Shown: piece by piece, positions 8,701-15,979 of the stretch | Layout of the letters: each line of letters starts with the position of its first letter | How positions within the stretch are numbered: position 1 is the stretch's first letter | Assembly (NCBI GenBank): GCA_016937945.1 | Contig: JAFGVP010000149.1 | Location: forward strand, 1-37,926 | DNA length: 37,926 nt | Direction: 5' to 3' | Origin: Pontiellaceae bacterium | GTDB taxonomy: Bacteria > Verrucomicrobiota > Kiritimatiellia > Kiritimatiellales > Pontiellaceae | Notes under the pieces: generated by a model | Database searches by the model: none | What the model was told of the DNA's origin: nothing | Seen by the model: only the letters and a program-made list of their open reading frames with translations | Position numbers and translations under genes: made by a program

Positions 8701-10980
8701 TCGATATCCCGTCAGTCCGGATTCAATTCCATAGTAGTCTTCGCCATTAACCGGCGCAAAGGCACTCTGGTAGCGTTGCTGCTCTTTGGGGTTACTTTCC
8801 CCGTTGACCAGCTTATAGAGGTTTCCCTTTTCCAGATTGTGTTCCTCCAGAAACCGGACATCCGCTGTTTCAATAGCGGCGTTCAGTCCCCAGAAATCGC
8901 CGCGCCATTGATCCGGCGCTTCATCGGCCCTGTCAATGACCCTGAAATGGAACCAATGGGTATGCTGGACAGGCACGCCAACGATGTCCATGAGATACAT
9001 GTTGACGATTTCATTCAGGGTGTAGGTGAGCGATAATCGGTTTTCGAACCCCTTCGAGGTGGTAAGCGTGCGCCATTTTTTTGCGTACTTTTTGCCGTCC
9101 TGATCGCGTGCCTGGAAATAATATCCATCGTTGAAACGGAAGCGCATGGATCGTTTTCCATTTCCATAATAGCGCCCGTTTGCACCACGCAGGCGATAGC
9201 GGATGTTGTCGTAAACAACCCCGTCATAGACGATCGTCCCATGCCAGTTAAACAGAAAACGCTCCGGTTGCAGCGCGCCGGAAAACTGATCAATCTGATC
9301 GGCATAATCCCAGGCAATGCACGTATCCCAATCCTCGGCACGCGCAATGACCTGATACACCGGAAGATTCGTCAGCGTCGACGCCGAGTGACCATTGTAA
9401 TCCGGCACCCCGTTGTAGACGAAATACGCAAAGTTCAGGGATTCGTCATCGGCATACGGAACCCGGTCGGCTTTGCCCAGTGAATCCTCGACCATGATTC
9501 GGTAGCGAACCAGGGTTCGATGATCCCGGGCCGGCAGCGTGGCCGTATACACATCGTCCCCCGCAAATTCGTCATCGCCCGTTCCGTCATCCACCATGAT
9601 CACCGTTGTCCAGTTTGCGGGATCGTTGTAAGCCGGATTTTCTTCAAGAGGCTGCAGATGGGCGGGAATCGAATGATTGACGATCGGGTGAGGCAGGTGC
9701 GATGGAATATAAGCGCCGGGCGCGACCACCTGATATTCGAGCGAAACAGAGGCCACCCCTTCAGGATCGGTGACCTTGGCGGTGACAATAACCGCATTCG
9801 TTGAAGTCGGTTGAGCCGGCAAATGCTCAACCTGCCGGATATTGGGCGATGCATTGCTTGCGTAGACATTATTACGGGCTCCGGCGCTCGGCAAGGCGGC
9901 CGGCGCATGGGCGATTTCCAGATCAAAGCCGAGGTCACTGCTGGAGTATGCGGCGTTGATTACCTGGACCGCAATGGTATTGATCCCCTCGATCAGCACG
10001 CCTTCGGGAATTATCAGTGTGGTCTTCTCATAGCTTCCTTCGACCGGCTGGTAGGTTATCGCCGTAGTCGAGATGGTCGGCTCTCCATCGGCAATGCGAT
10101 CCCGATGCACCTCGACCCCGTTAATCCAGACCACCAATCCGTCATCGATGGTGTAGTTCAGGATCCAATTTCCCGTCGTCTGCTCGGCGGTCAGCTCAAA
10201 TTCATTCCGAAGAAAAATGCAGAGGTAATTATTCTGCATATTTGCAATGCCGGTATTTAATGAAACACCATCCACCGTTCCATAACCGATCGGAGTTTGC
10301 GCGACTGACCAGCTTGCATCCTCCACAAATTCAGGCTGACGCCACGCCGACGTCGGGGAAGACGCTTCGGATGTGCCCGGGCGCCAGCGCCAGCCGGAGT
10401 CCGACATCGGAAGCACGACCGTTTCATTGATCGCTTCGGTAAGAAATGCCGAACGCCAGGAGCTGCCGAGATCGTTGTCGAGCGATGGATTGATCAGCTC
10501 GATGGATGCGCCGGACCCATTCGCCGCCACCGGCCAAGGGAAGCCCACGCTGTATTCAACCTGATCGACAATACTATCCGTCGCATCCCGCAGGCGGATG
10601 GTTTCGCCCTCGCTGCTAAGGCTGCCCGCGTAGGGACCAAGAGCAGAAGCTCCATAGGTCGCAAGAATCGCAGCAGGATCTTCAGCAATAACGAGATAGC
10701 CGCCCGCAGGAAGGATCGTACTGTTTGTAAACCCATAATCCACGCCGCCGGAGATGCGCCACCCCGTCAAATCAACCGCCGAGGCATCAGGGTTATAGAT
10801 TTCAACAAATTCCTGCCGGATTGTATTATCAGCCGGATTGTAGTGGATCTCATTAATGACCGGCGCGGCAGAAACGCCGGCACAATGCAGCGCCAATAAG
10901 AAGGCTCCGGAACGCATGAGCAGACCCTTCACACTTTTGCAGGGAGTGCCTCTCCCTGCGTCGTTGTTTGTTCTGCTCAT
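5728..10980 (-). CDS. Giant secreted CotH-kinase-family protein with multiple lamin-tail domains
   Basis: This 1750-residue protein starts at an ATG with AAGGAG about 6 nt upstream and has a secretion signal (GLLMRSGAFLLALHCAGVSA). Lamin-tail domains are recognisable near residues 40-150 (INEIHYNP, EFVEIYNP), 1105 (VVSELMYNP), 1283 (YVNEALAHTD, DVIELFNP) and 1442 (ISELCYAP, EYIELKN). The CotH region covers about 540-850: RYRLRGANG near 593 and IIPWDTDASWGPN near 822, the W-D-x-D motif that binds metal in spore-coat CotH kinases. Before it lies a jelly-roll-like module with the DGLVVWINGVEVHRD motif. CotH proteins of Bacillus phosphorylate coat proteins; the role of the large secreted CotH/lamin-tail proteins common in marine PVC bacteria is not established. 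It follows the GH2 gene after a 172-bp gap containing a hairpin, so it may be transcribed separately. Confidence 0.9.
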   Translation of the reverse strand: MSRTNNDAGRGTPCKSVKGLLMRSGAFLLALHCAGVSAAPVINEIHYNPADNTIRQEFVEIYNPDASAVDLTGWRISGGVDYGFTNSTILPAGGYLVIAEDPAAILATYGASALGPYAGSLSSEGETIRLRDATDSIVDQVEYSVGFPWPVAANGSGASIELINPSLDNDLGSSWRSAFLTEAINETVVLPMSDSGWRWRPGTSEASSPTSAWRQPEFVEDASWSVAQTPIGYGTVDGVSLNTGIANMQNNYLCIFLRNEFELTAEQTTGNWILNYTIDDGLVVWINGVEVHRDRIADGEPTISTTAITYQPVEGSYEKTTLIIPEGVLIEGINTIAVQVINAAYSSSDLGFDLEIAHAPAALPSAGARNNVYASNASPNIRQVEHLPAQPTSTNAVIVTAKVTDPEGVASVSLEYQVVAPGAYIPSHLPHPIVNHSIPAHLQPLEENPAYNDPANWTTVIMVDDGTGDDEFAGDDVYTATLPARDHRTLVRYRIMVEDSLGKADRVPYADDESLNFAYFVYNGVPDYNGHSASTLTNLPVYQVIARAEDWDTCIAWDYADQIDQFSGALQPERFLFNWHGTIVYDGVVYDNIRYRLRGANGRYYGNGKRSMRFRFNDGYYFQARDQDGKKYAKKWRTLTTSKGFENRLSLTYTLNEIVNMYLMDIVGVPVQHTHWFHFRVIDRADEAPDQWRGDFWGLNAAIETADVRFLEEHNLEKGNLYKLVNGESNPKEQQRYQSAFAPVNGEDYYGIESGLTGYRSEDYIRARVDIEKYSYYHALCQAVRHYDYWPDANKNMIYYFSPDYLAENNYNGKLSIIPWDTDASWGPNWNSGYDVVYNALFATSGGGSDGGSTPELWPDYFNAVREVRDLLWQEDQINPVIDEFTQVIADFMPADRDRWMRAPYDAGTYYGLNGPGMTSLETLARNMKNFAFVGGSWAGGNDPEIPQARDNNISGTQGRDAFLDWLQASNGEGGLIPDTPAISYIGMTNYPTDGLAFESSVFTDPQGADTFAAMEWRIAEITDSAAPGYDPLAKYKLEWNACWESGELSNFVSQINIPSAAVKSGNTYRARVRHKDDTGRWSHWSAPVQFTTTLPDISAYTNDLVVSELMYNPKGPTLSEFTAGYDDDDFFEFIELKNVGSVQLNLDNVRLTKGVDFDFLGSAITTLSPGECVLVVADTNAFALRYGAGLPVAGQWAAGDKLSNGGEQVKVSYGGGDPIRDFIYDDSAPWPETADGGGHSLELTDPALRPDHTVATNWQGSFLAGGTPGDDPVTVYTGAPVYVNEALAHTDLPQVDVIELFNPNNVAVDIGGWWLTDDVDMPKKFQIPAGTVINAQSFWAVNEDNDDDQTSAPEGYFGRAFQLSSHGDDVYLYSADSAGNLTGYRHGYAFGGSKNGVSFGRYLDSIGGEHFPAQERLSVEVNRFTPNPSGAPNAGPRIGPVVISELCYAPVEPGALEYIELKNISAESVNLYDDSVGGMPGNTWEIDGIGFHFPVPLPTLDAGAMLLVLPAGSDAAAFRSENNVPADVTIYGGSNGFTGALDNSGEEIALLYPDRPDIIDGVTNVSMIVVDKLRYASAAPWPLVGSSGCSIFRIDLNAYANDPANWMLDLATGSPGWIAGYSLWSQQVFSQAELDTPGLTGMNDDLNGDGFNNLHAYAFGYDPHDAPGPGLLSAIENEGFNVIYRRRKGASDLEFIVQISTNLNDWMDYPTEAFEQPPSIDNGDGSEDVTLILDTTNAVQYLKIKASIP

Positions 10981-11068
10981 GCCGTCTCCTTTTCAGATTG
11001 TTTCTTTGGGTCTCTCGGTCTTTTACCGGGAGCACCGGTTTATTCCATCCACGATTTATACAAGAAAT

Positions 11069-11089
11069 GGACCGCTCACAGAGCGGTCC
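11069..11089 (-). terminator. Hairpin downstream of the first GH2 gene
   Basis: GGACCGCTC (11069-11077), a 3-nt loop and GAGCGGTCC (11081-11089) form a perfect 9-bp stem. On the minus strand it is followed by ATTTCTTG, a modest T-rich tail. It lies between the GH2 stop (11153) and the CotH start (10980), so it probably ends or attenuates the glycosidase operon before the CotH gene. Confidence 0.6.
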
Positions 11090-11152
11090 GTTATTTCGTG
11101 AATAGCGGATCAGCGGCGGCGCGTCCGGAGAACACACCGCCACCGTCACAAC

Positions 11153-13441
11153 TTAGCGGTTGGGATCAAGAACACCGAGACCGAAATCGATGTACTGGCC
11201 ACCGAAGTCCTGATGACAGTGAATGGCGATCACGTTTTCTTTGCCCTGCTTCAGGGCTTTCTTCGCGGCATCAGACAGACGGATGGGCGTGTAGTCGGTT
11301 ACCCAGCGGTCCTTTTCCAGAATAAGCTCTCCGTTCAACCAGATTTCCACGGAATCATCATGGAAAAGATTGATCGCAAGATTCTCAAGCTGCTTGGAAT
11401 TCAGCATCGGCATTTTGAAGGTCCGGCGAATCCAGATGTCGGAGGTATGCCATTCCGTCCCCGTCCGTCCATGGGTATCGAATCCGAAGCCGCCAAGTCC
11501 CTTTTCCCAGTTGCGGGTATCCGCATTTGCTTTCATCCAGTCGGACCCGGGTTTTTGGAAGGTATATTCATATTCAACATCCGCCTTGTCAGACGAGGGA
11601 ACCAGGCTGGTATAGACTGGGCCAACCCACTCGAAACGGTTGGCCTTTGCAATCATTTCAGGATCCACCTTGAGTTGGCGGTCATATGTGAGCAGGCCGT
11701 TGATCTCGATCTCCACATCGGTAATCTGGGTATACACCGCGGCACAGAGGCCGTTTTCGTCCCGATACTGACGAAGCTTTCCGGCAAACTGGGCATACAG
11801 ATTTTCCAGCTCTTCTGAATTTGCAGTGGTGGTATAGCCCCAGCCCTTTGACTGCCACGGATTGTTATTACCGAACTTCAGGCCGATGCCGCCATATTCG
11901 CCAAGAACAAAAGCAACGTGGTCCGGCACATCGAACGCACGCGGCGCCGGATAGGGATGAAAGTCGGCCACATCGCCTACGCCGAGATAGCCGTTATCCT
12001 GACCGCCGCTGTCTTCGTTGACCAGACGGCTCGGATCGAGCTTCCGCGTCAGCTTCGTGAGCTTAACCACGTCATGCTTGCCCTGGCTCTCGTTGAAGAC
12101 CACCCACATCACAATCGATGGATGGTTTTCCAGGTTATCAACCGTTGCCTTTATCTGTTCCACATAGGCCGCACGGTCAATTTCAGGGCGCGGATTCGGC
12201 GGATCGTAGGAGTTGACTGACGGCATGTCCTGCCAAACGAGCAGACCGAGCTTGTCGGCATAGTAATACCAACGCGCCGGCTCCACCTTGATGTGCTTGC
12301 GGGTCATGTTGAACCCGAACTTCTTGGTGATCTCCAGGTCAAACCTCAGCGCCTCATCCGTCGGGGCGGTATATACGCCGTCCGGCCAGAAGCCCTGATC
12401 GAGCGGACCGAACATGAAGCAGGGTTCGCCATTGAGGAGCAGACGCTGTACACCGTCAACTTCTGCCAGCTCGATGGAACGCATGCCAAAATAGGTGCCC
12501 ACTTTATCGACAACTTTTCCATCGCGGATCACCTCAACGGTCATATCGTAGAGATGCGGATTTTCCGGCGACCAGAGGATCGGATTGTTGATCGGGAAAT
12601 AGATATTTTTCCCTGCCGCTCCGGTCATGCTCTGACCGCCAACCGTTACCTTAATCTCTCCGGCGGCATTTCCATACAGGTCGGCATTAACCGTCACACA
12701 GCCCTCTTTCAGATCCGGCAGAATATGCAGATCTTCAATGGCACCTTCCGCGACCGGCTCAAGCCAGACCGTCTGCCAGATGCCGGAGGTCGGCGTATAC
12801 ATGATACCGTCAGGACGAAGCGTCTGCTTGCCGCGCGGCTTACCGACACTGCTGGTTCCGTCAGTCACCTTTACCACAAGACTCTGAATACCGGTGCCGG
12901 AAATATAGTCGGTGATATCAAAGCTGAAAGGATTGTAGCCGCCTTCATGTCCGCCCACCCGTTTGCCATTCACATAGACTTCGCTCGCATAGTCCACCGC
13001 ACCGAAATGGAGAATGATACGCTGGCCGGCCCAGTTTTCCGGAATCGTGATATCACGCTGATAGAAGAGAACCTCATCGGGTTTGAATGCGCGCTTCACC
13101 CCGCTGAGCGAACTTTCGATCCCAAAGGGAACCAGAATGCGGCCGTCCCAGTTATTCGGCTGTTTTGCGCCCTGTTTCACGACCGCATAATTCCAGAGAC
13201 CATTCAGGTTCTGCCACTCATTACGGGTCAGCTGCGGGCGGGGATATTCCGGCAACGGAGCCGACGGATCGACATCCTTCGCCCAACGCGTGAGCATCGG
13301 GGGATCGACCGGCTTCCAGCCCTCAGCCCCTTGAACGGACCCAACGGTGAACGCCGCCGCCAAAAGCGCGGAAAAAATAAGAAAACGCCGCGTCTGCAAT
13401 ACTGCCGGCCGGCGGGCTTTAAACTCGTTATTACTCATCAT
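11153..13441 (-). CDS. Secreted GH2 glycoside hydrolase (beta-galactosidase/beta-glucuronidase-like)
   Basis: The protein carries a signal peptide (FLIFSALLAAAFTVGSVQGAEG), then a GH2 sugar-binding jelly roll (ILHFGAVDYASEVYVNGKRV), an Ig-like domain and the TIM barrel. NHPSIVMWVVFNESQG contains the expected acid/base Glu (about 451), and FVLGEYGG the nucleophile Glu (about 515). A C-terminal module of about 140 residues (GTEWHTSDIWIRRTF, FHDDSVEIWLNGE, ending IDFGLGVLDPNR) is shared with the neighbouring paralogue. GAGGAAG lies 5 nt before the first of two adjacent ATG codons. The enzyme should remove beta-linked sugars from oligosaccharides released outside the cell or in the periplasm; the sugar cannot be assigned. 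It is transcribed in the same direction as the GH2, six-hairpin and GH31 genes upstream. Confidence 0.93.
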   Translation of the reverse strand: MMSNNEFKARRPAVLQTRRFLIFSALLAAAFTVGSVQGAEGWKPVDPPMLTRWAKDVDPSAPLPEYPRPQLTRNEWQNLNGLWNYAVVKQGAKQPNNWDGRILVPFGIESSLSGVKRAFKPDEVLFYQRDITIPENWAGQRIILHFGAVDYASEVYVNGKRVGGHEGGYNPFSFDITDYISGTGIQSLVVKVTDGTSSVGKPRGKQTLRPDGIMYTPTSGIWQTVWLEPVAEGAIEDLHILPDLKEGCVTVNADLYGNAAGEIKVTVGGQSMTGAAGKNIYFPINNPILWSPENPHLYDMTVEVIRDGKVVDKVGTYFGMRSIELAEVDGVQRLLLNGEPCFMFGPLDQGFWPDGVYTAPTDEALRFDLEITKKFGFNMTRKHIKVEPARWYYYADKLGLLVWQDMPSVNSYDPPNPRPEIDRAAYVEQIKATVDNLENHPSIVMWVVFNESQGKHDVVKLTKLTRKLDPSRLVNEDSGGQDNGYLGVGDVADFHPYPAPRAFDVPDHVAFVLGEYGGIGLKFGNNNPWQSKGWGYTTTANSEELENLYAQFAGKLRQYRDENGLCAAVYTQITDVEIEINGLLTYDRQLKVDPEMIAKANRFEWVGPVYTSLVPSSDKADVEYEYTFQKPGSDWMKANADTRNWEKGLGGFGFDTHGRTGTEWHTSDIWIRRTFKMPMLNSKQLENLAINLFHDDSVEIWLNGELILEKDRWVTDYTPIRLSDAAKKALKQGKENVIAIHCHQDFGGQYIDFGLGVLDPNR

Positions 13442-13642
13442 ATTAACTTCCTCGTTTTTGTTTCCTGCCCGGATTCAGTTCCAGTCTGCGCCGGCCGGAA
13501 CATCATGGCCGCGCTGCAGAAAACGATTGTCGTTAATAATGCGAGTATTCGTCATGAATCGCTTTACTCTATTTCAAGGAAAACGATCTGCATACTTATC
13601 GAGCGTTGCTGATGCTTTTGAAAATGCCTTTGCAAAAGACAA

Positions 13643-15892
13643 TTATTGATCCGACGCCGGCTGATAATTCAACAGACTGAGGCCGACATCAACCCCCTGC
13701 CCTCCGACGGTCTGATGGCAGTGCACGACAATTATATTTGTTCCGGCGGCTTTAATGGCTTTTTTCGCCTCAGCGGAAATCGGGCTATATGAATATCCCC
13801 GATGTGCCGGCAGCTCGGCCGCAAGAACACCGTTAATGAATACCCGGCAGTCATCATCGTGATACAGGTAGAGATACAGCCCCTCAAGATCCTCCTCCGC
13901 AACGAAACCCAATTCAAATTCCCGCCACAGCCAGATGTCCTGAGTCGACCATTCCGTGCCGACATGGATATTCGGCGTGCCGGCCGAAGCAAACGGGCCC
14001 TCTGATGTTTTCCAATCCGCACTCCGGAGCGGGGCTCGGAACCAGTTGTCTGCAGGCATTTCCGTTGAATAATGCCATTGCTGCGGATCGCGCGATGACG
14101 TAGGGAGAATCTGCTTTTCAATCAGGGTCTTGTTGATCACCGAGAGGTTGATTTCCCGCAGGATATCCGGATCTGTTTTGAATGCTTTACGGTCATAGGT
14201 CACGATGCCGTTCAGCTCATTTTCCACGTCGGTAATCTGGGTATAAACCGCACCGCAGAGCCCTGACTGCTCTTTCAACTGCGACAGCGTCAACGCGTAG
14301 AGTTTATAACGATCCAGATATTCCTGCTCGGTCTCCACTTCAAGCACATGCTTCGAGCTCCATGTATGCCCGTCGACTTTAAACTTGGTGGCACCGTATT
14401 CGCCGGAAACAATCGCCTGCCCCGGCTCCCCGGGAATCGCCCTCGGGGCCGGATAGGTATGACTGTCGGCAATATCCCCCACCCCGTACCAGTCGTATCC
14501 GCTCGCCTGGTTTACCGCCCGGGTTGGATCAATCCTTTTCACCATGGCAACAAGGTCCGCCGTGGACACGGTCTTGTTGATTTCATCCTGGCCGCACTTT
14601 TCATTATACACCACCCACATGGCAATGCTCGGATGGTTTTTCAATGCCCGCACCATCCCTTCCAGCTCCTGCGCATATTGATAAGGCTGAGCCGGAACGC
14701 CGCCATAGGATTGCGCCGTCGGCATGTCCTGCCAAACCAGGAATCCGAGCTTGTCGGCCCAGTAATACCAGCGCGCCGGCTCCACCTTGACATGCTTCCG
14801 GATCATATTGAATCCAAGCCGCTTCTGCAGTTGGAGATCATACAAGAGCGCGTCGTCGGTTGGAGCGGTATAGTTTCCGTCAGGCCAGTATCCCTGATCC
14901 AGGGCTCCCAGCTGAAAGATAAATTCATTGTTCAGCAGCATTTTGGCCTGCCCACCGACGTTCTCCACCGAGATTTTCCGCATGCCGAAATAACTGGCCA
15001 CTTCGTCAACGGTATCCGTGCCCTCCATCAGCCGGACCTCAAGGCCGTACAGAAACGGATGATCAGGAGACCACAGCTTCGGATCCGGAAGCTTGATCTC
15101 CATTTGGCGGTTCGGGAAACCGGATACTTTTTTGACCAATTTTCCATCCTCCAGAATATTGACCACAACGCGCGTTTCCGCATCGGCGGCCGGCGCACGC
15201 ACCGTGAGCTTCAGCGTCGAGGAATCAACATCGGGCGTAACAGACAGATGATCGATGCAGTTTCTGTTCACCGGTTCAAGCCAGACGGTCTGCCAGATTC
15301 CGGAACACGGGGTGTACATGATTTCAATCCCCTCGGTGGCCTGCTTCCCCCGTGGCTGACCGCCAAATTCGGAGGGATCGAAAACCCGCACAATCAGTTC
15401 CTGCGGTCCGGCCGTTTTCAAATACGGCGTGATATCATAACTGAACGGCGAGTAGCCTCCCTTGTGTATACCGAGATTCTTGCCGTTAATGAAGACTTCC
15501 GCCTCCCAGTCAACGGCGCCGAAGTTCAGGATAATCTGCTGCCCGTTCCACTCCTTCGGAATGGAGAATGTTCTGCGATACCAGGCCCGCGGGTGGCTTT
15601 CCATGATGCCCGATAACGCCGACTCGATCGGAAACGGAACCAAGATGCTTCTCGGCAGCTGCTTCCCGAGGGGAGCGTCCTCCCCGGCTTCGGCAGGGGT
15701 AAACTCCCATATTCCGTTCAGGCTCAGCCACTGCTCCCGCTGCAACTGCGGCCGCGGGTATTCCGGAAGCGGGTTTTCCGCATTGACCTGCGCGGCCCAT
15801 TGAGTCATCAACGGGGCCTCCTTTTGATCCAGACTTTGCCCGGCTACATCCAGAGCCAGCAGGACACTGATCAGCAGCATGTTTGTTTTCAT
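13643..15892 (-). CDS. Secreted GH2 glycoside hydrolase, paralogue of the next gene
   Basis: This has the same architecture as the GH2 gene at 11153-13441: short signal peptide (MLLISVLLALDVAG), jelly roll (ILNFGAVDWEAEVFINGKNL), Ig-like domain, barrel, and a C-terminal carbohydrate-binding-like module ending VDVGLSLLNY. Catalytic residues are visible as NHPSIAMWVVYNEKCG (acid/base Glu about 431) and SGEYGATKF (nucleophile Glu about 498). AGGGA lies about 5 nt before the ATG. Alignable blocks run along the full length (for example KHVKVEPARWYY, followed by DKLG and LVWQDMP in both), so the two genes arose by tandem duplication and have since diverged. They probably cleave related linkages in the same polysaccharide. 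Whether this is a galactosidase, glucuronidase or mannosidase is not visible. Confidence 0.93.
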   Translation of the reverse strand: MKTNMLLISVLLALDVAGQSLDQKEAPLMTQWAAQVNAENPLPEYPRPQLQREQWLSLNGIWEFTPAEAGEDAPLGKQLPRSILVPFPIESALSGIMESHPRAWYRRTFSIPKEWNGQQIILNFGAVDWEAEVFINGKNLGIHKGGYSPFSYDITPYLKTAGPQELIVRVFDPSEFGGQPRGKQATEGIEIMYTPCSGIWQTVWLEPVNRNCIDHLSVTPDVDSSTLKLTVRAPAADAETRVVVNILEDGKLVKKVSGFPNRQMEIKLPDPKLWSPDHPFLYGLEVRLMEGTDTVDEVASYFGMRKISVENVGGQAKMLLNNEFIFQLGALDQGYWPDGNYTAPTDDALLYDLQLQKRLGFNMIRKHVKVEPARWYYWADKLGFLVWQDMPTAQSYGGVPAQPYQYAQELEGMVRALKNHPSIAMWVVYNEKCGQDEINKTVSTADLVAMVKRIDPTRAVNQASGYDWYGVGDIADSHTYPAPRAIPGEPGQAIVSGEYGATKFKVDGHTWSSKHVLEVETEQEYLDRYKLYALTLSQLKEQSGLCGAVYTQITDVENELNGIVTYDRKAFKTDPDILREINLSVINKTLIEKQILPTSSRDPQQWHYSTEMPADNWFRAPLRSADWKTSEGPFASAGTPNIHVGTEWSTQDIWLWREFELGFVAEEDLEGLYLYLYHDDDCRVFINGVLAAELPAHRGYSYSPISAEAKKAIKAAGTNIIVVHCHQTVGGQGVDVGLSLLNYQPASDQ

Positions 15893-15979
15893 GATATTCC
15901 CTGGGTTAAGTGAACAATCAAAACGGCGACATCCACGATGCGCCGGACCGCAAAATCCATTTCCTCATAGATGGCATTA

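Noticed and set aside
12293-13612. Long plus-strand open frame of 439 codons
   Set aside because: It lies antisense to the GH2 gene, whose motifs and signal peptide are clear. The composition is that of a reverse-strand shadow and no domain is recognisable.
14348-15616. Long plus-strand open frame of 422 codons
   Set aside because: It is antisense to the second GH2 gene, with no ribosome-binding site and no recognisable domain.
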